A stretch of 64,000 nucleotides of DNA. Origin: Bacillota bacterium. GTDB taxonomy: Bacteria > Bacillota > Clostridia > Oscillospirales > Acutalibacteraceae. The notes under the pieces are model-generated. The model did not search any database, was not told the DNA's origin, and saw nothing but the letters and a program-made list of their open reading frames with translations. Location of the stretch: positions 62,001 through 126,000 of the forward strand of contig JAEWYE010000027.1 in the NCBI GenBank assembly GCA_023458755.1. Reading direction: 5' to 3'. Both the position numbers and the translations under genes were made by a program. This document shows, one piece after another, positions 1 through 9,300 of this stretch; the stretch's first letter is position 1, and every line of letters begins with the position of its first letter.

Positions 1-276
1 GATGAAATTTTAGAAGCTCTGATTGAAAGTGACAAAGCGCTCGAACTGAATACATCCGGACTTCGCCAAAAGATAGGAGAAACCCTGCCGCCGCTGTCTA
101 TATTAAAAAGATATTATGAATTGGGCGGCAAATATGTGACCATTGGTTCGGATTCACACCGCTGGGCGGATGTCGGCTCCGGTATTGAGCAGGGACTGTC
201 CTTGCTGCGGCAGGCAGGCTTTCAGCATTTTACCCTGTTTGTCCATCATCAGCCGCGGTTGCTTCCAATCGAATAA
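1..276 (+). CDS. Histidinol-phosphatase (PHP family), C-terminal part
   Basis: The open frame enters from the left edge and ends at TAA 274-276, giving 91 residues. It contains the segment GSDSHRWADVG followed by a short hydrophobic strand and a -PIE end. This is typical of the last third of HisJ/HisK-type PHP-domain histidinol-phosphatases, which dephosphorylate L-histidinol phosphate in histidine biosynthesis. The Asp-x-His pair in GSDSH is a PHP metal ligand motif in this family. The N-terminus with the other metal ligands lies outside the window, so substrate assignment rests on family resemblance. A degenerate and a full family-A repeat follow the stop. Confidence 0.7.
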   Translation, partial: DEILEALIESDKALELNTSGLRQKIGETLPPLSILKRYYELGGKYVTIGSDSHRWADVGSGIEQGLSLLRQAGFQHFTLFVHHQPRLLPIE

Positions 277-294
277 AACTTTTTAAGTAACCCC

Positions 295-325
295 GCTCCC
301 TTGCTAAAGGAGTAGGAATTGCGAC
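295..325 (+). repeat. Degenerate partial copy of repeat family A
   Basis: The stretch GCTCCCTTGCTAAAGGAG repeats the left half of family A, then diverges. It lies 45 bases upstream of a full copy and appears to be a decayed duplicate. Confidence 0.5.
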
Positions 326-368
326 AAAAGTATGCCTTTGTCCGCGGAGGTAAGCATGCGTTCTTACC

Positions 369-423
369 TCTCTCCCTTGCTAAAGGGAGCTATCGCTGCG
401 GCGACACCGCAGTGACAGAGAGA
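369..423 (+). repeat. Dispersed repeat family A, copy 1
   Basis: About 55 bases with two hairpins: CTCCCTT-GCT-AAGGGAG, then a GCTGCGG...CCGCAGT stem, ending in GTGACAGAGAGA. Near-identical copies occur at 6051, 28771 and 42131, with a shorter one at 6209. It sits directly upstream of the Lrp-type regulator gene and carries no reading frame. Confidence 0.85.
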
Positions 424-474
424 ATTTAATTAAAAATAATATATAATATATAGAAAGATGGAGGAGTAATCAGA

Positions 475-960
475 ATGGATAATTTATTGAATCTTTTAAA
501 CGAGAATGCACGCCTTACAACCGCGCAATTGGCCGTTATGCTCGACAAACCGGAGCAGGAAGTAGCCGAGCAAATCGCCGCCTATGAAAAGGCCGGTGTT
601 ATAAAAGGCTACAAGGCTCTGATCAATTGGGAAAAGGTAGATGAAAACAAGGCGTCCGCTCTTATTGAACTGCGTGTTATGCCAAAGCGTGACAGCGGAT
701 TTGACGCCATTGCGAAGCGCATTATGCAGTTCGACGAGGTGGAAAGTGTCTCCTTAATGTCCGGTGGTTTTGACCTTGCGGTTATGGTTCACGGCAAAAG
801 CATGCAGGAAATTGCCATGTTTGTTGCCCGCCGCTTATCACCGCTGGATTCTGTGCTTTCTACCGCTACCCATTTTGTTTTAACCCGTTATAAAGACGGC
901 GGTGTCATTCTCAACTCCGATGAGGAGAATGACGAGAGGAGGAACAACCTCAGTGATTGA
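475..960 (+). CDS. Lrp/AsnC family transcriptional regulator
   Basis: 161 residues, the usual length for Lrp/AsnC proteins. Residues 1-55 read as a winged helix-turn-helix (LLNENARLTTAQLAVMLDKP), and the rest is the RAM ligand-binding domain (VESVSLMSGGFDLAVMVHG). Start ATG 475 follows GGAGGAG at about 8 bases. Lrp-like proteins form octamers and respond to amino acids. The gene overlaps the next one, an aminotransferase, by 8 bases, so the two are translationally coupled and the regulator probably senses an amino acid connected with that enzyme. The effector cannot be read from the sequence. Confidence 0.9.
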   Translation: MDNLLNLLNENARLTTAQLAVMLDKPEQEVAEQIAAYEKAGVIKGYKALINWEKVDENKASALIELRVMPKRDSGFDAIAKRIMQFDEVESVSLMSGGFDLAVMVHGKSMQEIAMFVARRLSPLDSVLSTATHFVLTRYKDGGVILNSDEENDERRNNLSD

Positions 961-2125
961 TTATCAGTGTTTGCTCAACAATGAAATCAAGCAGGTGAAG
1001 CCTTCCGGTATCCGCCGATTTTTCGATATCGCCAATGAAATGGACGACGTTATCTCGCTCAGTATCGGTGAGCCTGATTTTTCCACGCCGTGGCATGTCC
1101 GTCAGGAGGGTATTAACTCTCTGGAAGACGGTAAAACGTGGTATTCTCCCAACCGGGGCTTTATTGAACTCCGTGAGGAAATTTCCCATTGGTTTGAACG
1201 GCACTATCATGTGTGGTACGAGCCGAAAACGGATGTGCTTGTTACAGTCGGCGGCTCCGAGGCCATTGACCTTTGCATCCGCACCCTTATAAATCCCGGG
1301 GATGAGGTGATTATTCCCGAACCAAGCTTTGTCTGCTATGTGCCAATGACGCAGATGGCGGAAGGGGTTCCCGTGATTATTGAAACCAAAGCGGAAGACC
1401 AGTTCCGTTTGACGGCAAACGCTTTGCGTGAGAAAATCACTCCAAAAACAAAAATCCTTATTCTGCCTTTTCCAAATAATCCAACCGGAGCGGTTATGCG
1501 CCGCGAACATCTGGAAGAAATTGCGGACGTGGTGCGCGAACATAATCTGATCGTGCTTTCCGATGAAATTTACAGCGAACTCACTTACGGAGATTCCAGC
1601 CACGTTTGCTTTGCTGATCTTGACGGCATGAAGGAACGCACCGTAGTGGTTAACGGTTTTTCCAAAGCCTTTGCCATGACCGGCTGGCGCTTGGGCTATG
1701 CGATGGGTCCGCAAGAAATCATCGGGCAAATGACAAAACTGCACCAGTTCGCCATTATGAGCGCACCGACTACGGCTCAGTACGCCGCAATCGAGGCAAT
1801 GAGAAACGGCGATGAGGATATTACGTATATGCGCGAGCAGTATGATATGCGCCGCCGCCTGATTGTGGACGGCTTGAATTCGCTTGGCTTAACCTGTTTT
1901 GAGCCGGAAGGCGCGTTTTACGTGTTTCCCTGCATAACCAGTACGGGACTGGATTCTGAAGAGTTCTGCAAACAGCTTTTGTACTCGGAGCACGTCGCGG
2001 TAGTACCGGGGCCGGCTTTCGGCGACTGCGGCGAGGGTTTCGTCCGTGTTTCGTACTCGTATTCCATCAAGCATATCACCGAGGCGTTAACGCGTATTGA
2101 GCGGTTTATAAAAAGCTTAAAATAA
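953..2125 (+). CDS. PLP-dependent aminotransferase, class I/II (fold type I)
   Basis: 390 residues from a GTG start at 953 with AGGAGG at 937-942. An upstream ATG in frame at 902 would lie inside the preceding gene without a ribosome-binding site. Family motifs are SIGEPDFSTP near the N-terminus, FPNNPTGAV, SDEIYSEL and the pyridoxal-phosphate lysine in SKAFAMTGWRLGY (Lys238). It resembles the alanine/aspartate-type aminotransferases of Clostridia (AspC/PatA/AlaT group), which move amino groups between amino acids and 2-oxoacids in the cytoplasm. Substrate is not resolved. Overlap with an Lrp-type regulator suggests amino-acid-responsive control. Confidence 0.9.
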   Translation: MIDYQCLLNNEIKQVKPSGIRRFFDIANEMDDVISLSIGEPDFSTPWHVRQEGINSLEDGKTWYSPNRGFIELREEISHWFERHYHVWYEPKTDVLVTVGGSEAIDLCIRTLINPGDEVIIPEPSFVCYVPMTQMAEGVPVIIETKAEDQFRLTANALREKITPKTKILILPFPNNPTGAVMRREHLEEIADVVREHNLIVLSDEIYSELTYGDSSHVCFADLDGMKERTVVVNGFSKAFAMTGWRLGYAMGPQEIIGQMTKLHQFAIMSAPTTAQYAAIEAMRNGDEDITYMREQYDMRRRLIVDGLNSLGLTCFEPEGAFYVFPCITSTGLDSEEFCKQLLYSEHVAVVPGPAFGDCGEGFVRVSYSYSIKHITEALTRIERFIKSLK

Positions 2126-2138
2126 CGGAGAATTCTGC

Positions 2139-3032
2139 ATGATGTCTTTCAATACGAATGTGTTTCAACCAATTACCTGCAACGCGTATGCAAAAATTAA
2201 TTTAACCCTCGATATTATCGGCAGACGTGCGGACGGCTACCATCTGTTACAGATGGTTATGCAGTCCGTTTCCCTTTGTGATACCATAACGCTTTGTCAA
2301 ACAAAGGGCGGCGGTATTCAGTTAATCTGTGACCACCCCGATATTCCCTGCGACGAACGCAACACGATTGTAAAAGCCGCAAACGCGTTCTATGATTCTT
2401 GCAAAATTTCCGAGAATAATATTGAAATTGAGGTTACTAAGCGGATTCCGTCTCAGGCGGGGCTTGCGGGCGGCAGTGCCGACGCGGCGGCGGTGCTTCA
2501 TGAATTAAACCAAATGTATCATACGGATTTAACAGTCGAACAGCTTTGTGAAATTGGTTTGACCGTTGGGGCAGATGTTCCGTTCTGTATTCGCGGCGGC
2601 ACCATGCTTGCCGAGGGTACCGGCGAAATTCTCACTCCGCTTGCGCCTATGCCGCACTGTTATGTGGTTTTGTGCAAGCCGCCTGTCAGTGTGAACACCG
2701 CTCAGGCTTACGCACTTTCCGACAGCGCCGCCGAATTCGTCCATCCCAATACTGCAGCAATGCTCAAAGCGATTGACGAGCAAGACCTAAGGACAGTCTG
2801 CACCGATTTGTGCAATGTATTCGAGCAGATTTTGACTTTGCCGCAGGTAGATGCCGTAAAACGGCAAATGAACGAAATGGGCGCTTTAGGTTCCTGCATG
2901 ACGGGCAGCGGTTCCGTTGTCTTCGGTATTTTTAAAGAGGAAGCAGCCGCACTTCGCTGTAAAGAAAAGCTTCAAAAAAGCTATCAGGAAGTGTTTGTTT
3001 GCGAACCACTTAATGGGAGTGAGGTTAAATGA
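2139..3032 (+). CDS. ispE: 4-diphosphocytidyl-2-C-methyl-D-erythritol kinase
   Basis: 297 residues, slightly longer than the family norm of about 285. It is a GHMP-kinase fold protein. The N-terminal AYAKINLTLDI carries the conserved lysine, residues 104-116 (PSQAGLAGGSADA) form the glycine-rich ATP loop, GADVPF carries the catalytic aspartate, and MTGSGSVVFG is the C-terminal GHMP motif. It phosphorylates CDP-ME in the MEP pathway to isopentenyl diphosphate. Start could be either of two adjacent ATGs (2139 or 2142); a modest ACGGAG lies upstream. It follows the aminotransferase by 13 bases, so the two are probably co-transcribed although unrelated in function. Confidence 0.95.
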   Translation: MMSFNTNVFQPITCNAYAKINLTLDIIGRRADGYHLLQMVMQSVSLCDTITLCQTKGGGIQLICDHPDIPCDERNTIVKAANAFYDSCKISENNIEIEVTKRIPSQAGLAGGSADAAAVLHELNQMYHTDLTVEQLCEIGLTVGADVPFCIRGGTMLAEGTGEILTPLAPMPHCYVVLCKPPVSVNTAQAYALSDSAAEFVHPNTAAMLKAIDEQDLRTVCTDLCNVFEQILTLPQVDAVKRQMNEMGALGSCMTGSGSVVFGIFKEEAAALRCKEKLQKSYQEVFVCEPLNGSEVK

Positions 3033-3132
3033 ACTCAATTATCATAATGTAGAAAAACAGAAGAAGTCTTTTCTTTACTGCAAAACCGGTTTGATGTGGT
3101 TTTGAAATCCCGGTAAATTGACAAAAACCAGG

Positions 3133-3161
3133 TTGACGGTCAAGGAACACTATGTTATAAT
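3133..3161 (+). promoter_or_regulatory. Sigma-A promoter of guaB
   Basis: TTGACG at 3133-3138 and a perfect TATAAT at 3156-3161 are separated by 17 bases. Transcription would start near 3168, about 80 bases before the guaB ATG. No purine riboswitch was recognised in that short leader. Confidence 0.8.
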
Positions 3162-3250
3162 TTTTAATTAAATACTTAAAGATATTAAACAAAATAAAGG
3201 CATTCAAAAATGACGGTAATGCTGTGCTGCAGAAGTAAAGGAGAAAGTTT

Positions 3251-4771
3251 ATGGCAATTTATTATCAGGAACCATCCCGCACATTTGGTGAGTATTTGTT
3301 AGTACCCGGATATTCTTCCGCTGAATGTATTCCGGCCAATGTCAGTCTGAAAACCCCGATTGTTAAATTCAAAAAGGGTGAGGAATCCGCTATCAATCTG
3401 AATATTCCGCTGGTGTCTGCAATTATGCAGTCGGTTTCCGATGATAAGATGGCAATCGCGTTGGCAAAAGAGGGTGGACTTTCTTTTATTTTCGGTTCAC
3501 AGTCCATTGAAAGTGAAGCGCAGATGGTTGCGCGTGTAAAAAGCTACAAGGCCGGTTTTGTTACCAGTGATTCCAATCTGAGCCCGGAAAGCACCTTGGC
3601 CGATGTCTTGGAGCTGAAAGAAAAAACCGGACACTCCACCGTTGCCATTACTTCCGACGGTACCGCAAACGGTAAGCTGGTCGGAATTGTAACGAGCAGA
3701 GATTACCGTATCAGCAGAATGTCACCCGACAGCAAAGTCAGCGAATTTATGACTAAGTTTGCGGATCTTATCTGCGCGGATGAAACCACAACGCTCAAAG
3801 AGGCAAACGACATCATTTGGGAGCATAAGCTGAATGCTCTGCCGCTCATTGATAAAGAACAAAGACTCAAATATATGGTATTCCGCAAGGATTATGCGTC
3901 CCATAAAGAAAACGCGAACGAGCTGCTCGACAGCTCCAAACGTTACATGGTCGGTGCGGGAATCAATACCCGCGATTACGCGGAGCGTGTTCCAGCTTTG
4001 ATTGAGGCCGGAGCGGACGTTTTGTGCATTGACTCTTCCGAAGGATTTTCCGAATGGCAGGCTCGCACTCTTGCGTATGTCCGCAAAGAATTCGGTGACA
4101 CTGTTAAGGTCGGTGCCGGCAACGTGGTAGACCGCGAAGGCTTCCTGTTCCTCGCAAAAGCAGGCGCGGACTTTGTGAAAATCGGTATCGGTGGTGGTTC
4201 CATCTGCATTACCCGCGAACAAAAGGGTATCGGCAGAGGACAGGCTACCGCAATCATTGAGGTAGCCAAGGCGCGCGACGAATATTATGCAGAAACCGGT
4301 ATTTATATTCCGATTTGCTCCGACGGCGGCATCGTGTACGATTATCATATGACGCTTGCTCTTGCTATGGGTGCCGACTTCATCATGCTCGGCCGCTATT
4401 TCTCCCGTTTTGACGAAAGCCCGACCAACAAGGTCAACATCGGCGGAAACTATATGAAGGAGTACTGGGGCGAAGGCTCCAACCGTGCGCGCAACTGGCA
4501 GCGCTACGACATGGGCGGCGACAAAAAGCTTTCCTTTGAAGAGGGCGTTGACTCTTATGTTCCTTACGCGGGCAGCCTGAAAGATAACGTTACGCTTTCC
4601 CTCAATAAGGTTCGTTCCACCATGTGCAACTGCGGTGTGCTCAACATTCCGGATTTGCAGAAGAAAGCAAAGATTACGCTTGTGTCTGCCACCAGTATTG
4701 TGGAGGGCGGTTCCCACGACGTTTTGCTCAAAGAAAGCAATATTACCAACAGCATCGGCACCAACGTATAA
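3251..4771 (+). CDS. guaB: IMP dehydrogenase (Tritrichomonas-type)
   Basis: 506 residues, ATG after AAAGGAGA. It oxidises IMP to XMP with NAD+, the rate-limiting step of GTP synthesis. The TIM barrel is interrupted by a CBS pair (about residues 105-225; EFMTKFADLICADETTTLKEA). The catalytic loop reads GIGGGSICITREQKGIGRGQ with Cys319, and the flap carries Arg418-Tyr419. The common bacterial loop reads GPGSICTTR instead. These residue numbers and the GGGSICITREQ loop match those known for the Tritrichomonas foetus enzyme, so this is the bacterial variant most like the protist protein. It is a single-gene unit with its own promoter and terminator. Confidence 0.95.
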   Translation: MAIYYQEPSRTFGEYLLVPGYSSAECIPANVSLKTPIVKFKKGEESAINLNIPLVSAIMQSVSDDKMAIALAKEGGLSFIFGSQSIESEAQMVARVKSYKAGFVTSDSNLSPESTLADVLELKEKTGHSTVAITSDGTANGKLVGIVTSRDYRISRMSPDSKVSEFMTKFADLICADETTTLKEANDIIWEHKLNALPLIDKEQRLKYMVFRKDYASHKENANELLDSSKRYMVGAGINTRDYAERVPALIEAGADVLCIDSSEGFSEWQARTLAYVRKEFGDTVKVGAGNVVDREGFLFLAKAGADFVKIGIGGGSICITREQKGIGRGQATAIIEVAKARDEYYAETGIYIPICSDGGIVYDYHMTLALAMGADFIMLGRYFSRFDESPTNKVNIGGNYMKEYWGEGSNRARNWQRYDMGGDKKLSFEEGVDSYVPYAGSLKDNVTLSLNKVRSTMCNCGVLNIPDLQKKAKITLVSATSIVEGGSHDVLLKESNITNSIGTNV

Positions 4772-4825
4772 GTTACTGTAACAAAAAAACTTGTACTGAA
4801 AAAAATTAGCGAATAGTGTTTATGT

Positions 4826-4859
4826 AAAAAGACACTTACTTATTGGTAGGTGTCTTTTT
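4826..4859 (+). terminator. Rho-independent terminator of guaB
   Basis: Stem GACACTTAC / GTAGGTGTC, with one G-T pair, is flanked by AAAAA and TTTTT. Confidence 0.85.
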
Positions 4860-5208
4860 GTATTTCAAAACCCTCGGTTATACATAGGAAGTTTGCTTTT
4901 GCCTTGATTTTATTATCTGCGCAAATTTAAGCTTTTGCAAAAATGCTTAATACCTTTCGCCCCAGCGGAGCGAAAAAGGGCGGCTTTGCCGCCCTCACCC
5001 CCCCCCTTGTCTGGCGCGCGGGAGCACGCAATAGTTGAGTAGAACCAAATTTTTTAAGAAAAAAAGCAAAAAAGCAAAAAAGCAAAAAATCTTAGTATTT
5101 CATGAATATTCCAAAATATACCAGCCAATAATTCTGTCAACTTGATAAAACCAGAATTCAAGTTAAAAAAGACTGTTTTTTCTAAGACAACAAAGGATGG
5201 TTATATTC
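4860..5208. other. Intergenic region between guaB and spoIIR
   Basis: It holds a family-B repeat (4955-5045) and a short low-complexity tandem array of the 8-base unit AAAAAAGC repeated about four times (about 5058-5091). After that comes an AT-rich stretch that must contain the spoIIR promoter. No gene was found. Forespore sigma-F promoters are too degenerate to place here by eye. Confidence 0.6.
4955..5045 (-). repeat. Dispersed repeat family B, copy 1 (inverted orientation)
   Basis: It begins with TTTCGCCCCAGCGGAGCG, then AAAGGGCGGCTTTGCCGCCC, and ends in GGCGCGCGGGAGCACGCA and AGTAGAAC. The same order occurs at 13368-13454, and the reverse complement occurs at 6126, 13241, 40191 and 40931. 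Confidence 0.8.
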
Positions 5209-5919
5209 ATGAAAACATACTCCCGCGCAAAAACCTTTGAACGTGCGCTCGCAATTGCCCTCATACTTACCGTGCTATTTTCATTCAGCGGCTTTGCAGC
5301 GCAGTGCGAGGATATCCCGAACCGTGTTCTTCGCCTTCATGTGCTTGCCAATTCCGATTCCGATGCCGATCAGGCGTTAAAGCTAAAGGTTCGCGACCGA
5401 ATTGTAAAAGAGAGCGCCGGTGCTTTTGATAACATCAAAACCAAGGAACAGGCAGAGGCGGTCGTAAAGGAAAAACTCAGCGATTTACAGGCGGCGGCTG
5501 AAGACGAAATCAAAAAACAGGGATACGATTATCCGGTGCAGGTATATTTAACGAACATGTACTTTACCACGCGGCAGTATCAAACGGTCACGCTGCCAGC
5601 GGGTTATTACGACGCCTTGCGTGTGACCATCGGCAAAGCGGAGGGGCATAACTGGTGGTGCGTTATCTTCCCGCCTATGTGCCTGCCTGCCGCGGAAGAG
5701 AAAAAAGAATTAAAAGATGTGCTTAACCAGTCCCAGCTTGGAATTGTAGATACTCCGCAGGGTGAGCCGCAGTACGAGGTCAAATTTAAGTCGGTTGAGA
5801 TTTATCAGGATATCTGCAACTGGTTTGCCGGTTTATGGCCGCAGAACAAAGAGGATACGGGTGCGTCGTCAGCAGCACTGCAGACATCCCAAAGTGCTCT
5901 GCCCGCAAATGCAAATTGA
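5209..5919 (+). CDS. spoIIR: Stage II sporulation protein R
   Basis: 236 residues from ATG 5209, spaced 11 bases after AAAGGA. The in-frame ATG at 5197 overlaps that ribosome-binding site and is rejected. A hydrophobic N-terminal segment (ALAIALILTVLFSFSGFAA) is a signal peptide/anchor. It is followed by the signature RVLRLHVLANSDSDADQALKLKVR and the central PAGYYDALRVTIG...HNWWCVIFPPMC. SpoIIR is the secreted forespore signal that activates the SpoIIGA protease, which matures pro-sigma-E in the mother cell. Its presence marks the organism as an endospore former or a recent descendant of one. It is a single gene followed by its own terminator. Confidence 0.95.
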   Translation: MKTYSRAKTFERALAIALILTVLFSFSGFAAQCEDIPNRVLRLHVLANSDSDADQALKLKVRDRIVKESAGAFDNIKTKEQAEAVVKEKLSDLQAAAEDEIKKQGYDYPVQVYLTNMYFTTRQYQTVTLPAGYYDALRVTIGKAEGHNWWCVIFPPMCLPAAEEKKELKDVLNQSQLGIVDTPQGEPQYEVKFKSVEIYQDICNWFAGLWPQNKEDTGASSAALQTSQSALPANAN

Positions 5920-5944
5920 CACAGAGTGTCCCAATATTAGGATT

Positions 5945-5977
5945 AAGGCTTTCGCCGGAGCGCGAAAGCCTTTTTTG
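5945..5977 (+). terminator. Rho-independent terminator of spoIIR
   Basis: AAGGCTTTCGC / GCGAAAGCCTT stem with a short loop and a run of six T. Confidence 0.9.
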
Positions 5978-6050
5978 CGTGTAGAATATGTGGTATACTG
6001 AATAAAAATAAAGTGTTTGCTGCCCACCGATGGGGCAAAATTTTGTATCC

Positions 6051-6106
6051 CCTCTCCCTTGCTAAAGGGAGCTATCATTGCGATGATACCGCAGCGACAG
6101 AGAGAT
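6051..6106 (+). repeat. Dispersed repeat family A, copy 2
   Basis: Same 55-base unit as copy 1. The second stem reads CATTGCGATGATACCGCAGCGAC, several bases different from the others. It ends in GACAGAGAGATTTGT. Confidence 0.85.
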
Positions 6107-6125
6107 TTGTTTGCTTTACTTTGCG

Positions 6126-6197
6126 ATTGCGCGCTCCCGCGCGCTAAGCAAGGGGATGGGGCGGCAAGCCGTCCCTGTCGCTCTGCTGGGGCGAAGG
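6126..6197 (+). repeat. Dispersed repeat family B, copy 2
   Basis: GCGCGCTCCCGCGCGC, then GGGGCGGCAAGCCGTCCCT and CTCTGCTGGGGCGA. It is in the opposite orientation to copy 1 and sits between two family-A copies. Confidence 0.8.
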
Positions 6198-6208
6198 TGT
6201 GGAACTCT

Positions 6209-6252
6209 TCTCCCTTGCTAAAGGGAGATGTCACCGCAGTGACAGAGAGATT
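6209..6252 (+). repeat. Dispersed repeat family A, shortened copy
   Basis: CTCCCTTGCTAAAGGGAG is followed directly by ATGTCACCGCAGTGACAGAGAGA. Relative to the other copies the left arm of the second hairpin is deleted. Confidence 0.75.
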
Positions 6253-6344
6253 TCGTACCCCTTCTCCCATATTACAGGAAGCGGTCACCACAGCTAAACT
6301 CTTATAAGACATAGAGATTTTTATACCTATCAGGAGGTGCCCTT

Positions 6345-9300
6345 ATGCTCCATCTTATCCTTGGACGCGCCGGAAGCGGAAAAACGCATCTTATCCGTAA
6401 GTCCTTGTGCGATTTGGCACAACAGGACAGGCAAAAGCTTATGCTGCTGGTGCCGGAACAATATTCCTTTGAAAGTGAGCGTGCCATGCTTCGTCTGCTT
6501 GGCGCGAAAGACGAGCAAAAGGTGCAGGTTATCAGCTTTACCCGTCTTGCCGACCTCGTGTTCCGAAAATATGGCGGCCTTGCGGGCAGAAGGCTGGATG
6601 ACGGCGGGCGCAATATTCTCATGAGTCTTGCCTTGGAGCAGGTGAGCGCCGAGCTTCCGCTTTACCGAAAACACGCGCAGACACCGGAACTGATTAACAT
6701 GATGCTGTCCGCATCCACCGAAATGAAAATGTGCGCCGTCACACCGAAGGCTCTTTCCACGGCGGCTGCTGCCATGCCGGACGGCACTTTAAAACAAAAA
6801 ACAACGGAGCTTTCGCTTATCTTTTCTGCTTACGATGCCCTTGTGGCGCAAAGCTATCTGGACCCGCTGGATGATTTGACCCGCTTAAAGCACTTGCTGC
6901 GGGAACAAAATTTTTTCGGCGGCTATACGGTTATGCTTGATTCTTTTAAAGGCTTTACGGTGCAGGAACTGGATGTTCTGGAGGAAATCATTCAACAGGC
7001 AGACGATGTATATGTGAGCCTTTGCACCGATACGCTGGATGACCCCGAAAACGGCATGGGGCTGTTTTCTCAGGTGCGCCGCACAGCCAAACAGGTGCTT
7101 CGTCTGGCGCGTGAAAACGGTGTTAAGGTTGCCGCGCCGATTACCCTCGAAAGCGGGGCACGGTTCCAAAATGTCGCCCTTGCCGCACTGGAAGCGTCCG
7201 CGTTTCGTGTATCCCATCTGCCCTATACTGATAAAACGGAAGATGTTATTTTATATGACGCGCAGCATACCTACGACGAATCGGAATTTGTCGCTTCGTC
7301 CATTCGTCGGCTTGTTATGGAAAAAGGGTACCGCTACCGTGACTTTGCGATTATCGCCCGTTCACTCGAAAATTATCGCGGCGTTCTGGATGTGGCACTG
7401 GAGCGGTATCAAATTCCGTATTTTATGGACAAACCCAGAGCCATTGATGCCGAGCCGCTCATGCACCTTGTGCTTAGCGCGTTCAAAATCGTCAAATCCG
7501 GCTTCCAGTCAGACGAGATATTCACCTACCTAAAAACGGGGCTTACCGGTTTTTCTTCCTATGAAATCTCACTCCTTGAAAACTATACCTATCTGTGGAA
7601 CCTGACAGGGAAAAAGTGGCTTCAGCCGTGGAACGGTCACCCGCAGGGGTTTGTGGAAACTCTTACCGAACATCAGGCCAAACAGCTTGAGAAAATCAAC
7701 GAACTGCGTGAAAAAGCGATGATGCCACTGGCTGAATTTTCGCAGGCAATTCAAAATACAAACGGCGAGGGTATGGCGAAAGCCGTGTATACTTTGCTCA
7801 CCGATATCGACGTTCCCGCCCACTTAAAGGAGCTTTCCCACAGCCTGAAGGATTCCGGTCAAACGGAACTGGCCGAACAGCAGCTTCGCCTGTGGGATTT
7901 GCTTATGAATATTTTGGACCAGACGGCGTTGGTGCTGAAAGATACATATTTGTCCCATGTTCGCTACGCGGAGCTTTTGCGCCTTGTCATTTTGGCTGGC
8001 AGCATTTCCAGCATACCGCAGGGGCTGGATGAAGTGACCGTCGGCGCGGCAGACCGGATGCGCCCGGCGGAACCAAAGGTGGTCTTTTTAGTCGGCGCGG
8101 TGCAGGGGGAATTTCCGCTTGCACCCGGCGCAAACGGTGTTTTCAGCGATGACGAACGCCGCGCCCTGATTGCGCTCGGACTGCCGCTAACTTCCACTTT
8201 GGAGGATGCCGCCGTAGAGGAGCGCTTTTTGGCGTATGCCGCCATGACCAGTCCGTCGGAGCGGCTTTGTATCTCATGGCCCGGTTCCGGCATATCGGGT
8301 GAGGCTAAATCCGCGTCGCCTATCGTACGGGAGGCAAAAACAGTTCTGCCGAATCTTTTGGAGCTGAATGAGCGGATTTTACCGACCGAAACGTTCGCGA
8401 ACGCGCAGGAGCCTGCGTTTGAACTCGCCGCAAGACAGTGGAAGCAGAATTCGCTTGTTTCATCGACGCTGAAAGCGTATTTTTCCCAGACTGGGGAGTA
8501 TGCACCGCGCATGGAAGCATTGGAACGGGCAAGTCAAAAGCGCCCCGCACAATTTGCGGACAAAGCAAAGGCAAGGGCGCTGTTTGACAGCGGCAGGCAT
8601 ATTTCCGCTACGCAAATCGAGAATTATCATCTGTGCCGTTTTCAGTATTTCTGCCGATACGGTCTGGGCGCGAAGGAACGTATGCCTGCCGAAATGAACG
8701 CGCTGGAATACGGCAGTTTGATGCACTTTCTGCTCGAAAACCTGTTCCGCACCTTTGGCAGTGAACAACTGAACGCCATGAATAAGCGGGAACTGAAAGA
8801 AAAAATTACAGCCGCCATCATGCAGTATATAGAGCAAAAAATGGGCGGCAGTGAGGATAAAACCCCGCGTTTCAACTTTTTGTTCGGCCGCCTTGCCGAT
8901 TCCGCGCAGGTTATTATCTCACACATTGCGGCAGAACTGGCACAGAGCGAATTTCAGCCGGCGGCTTATGAGCTGGAACTGAAAGAGGGTACCGCTTTTC
9001 CGCCGCTCACCGTCACCCTGTCGGATGGCGGAAAGGTCACCATTGATGGCAAAATCGACCGAGTGGATATCATGGAGAAAAACGGCGAACGGTATATACG
9101 CGTCATTGATTACAAAACGGGCAAAAAAGAATTTAAGCTTGCCGATGTGTTAAACGGCATCAATATGCAAATGCTCATTTATCTTGCCGCTGTTATTGAA
9201 AACGGAACCTTCACGCCTGCCGGTGTGCTGTATATGCCCGCAACCCGTCCGGTTATTGTGGCCGCGCGCGGCGCGGCGGAGGAAGAACTGCAAAAGGAAG

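Larger units (their letters stand above)
5978..6344. other. Repeat-filled spacer between spoIIR and addB
   Basis: A mosaic of a family-A repeat (6051), family B (6126), a shortened A (6209) and a degenerate A remnant (about 6259-6295). Reading frames here on both strands are products of the repeats and lack ribosome-binding sites. The addB ribosome-binding site CAGGAGGTG closes the region. Confidence 0.7.

Noticed and set aside
3722..4717. 331-codon minus-strand open frame opposite guaB
   Set aside because: Lies wholly inside guaB, which has a complete family match, promoter and terminator.
5869..6312. Open frames on both strands in the spoIIR-addB spacer
   Set aside because: Built from repeat families A and B; no ribosome-binding site and the same peptides recur wherever the repeats do.
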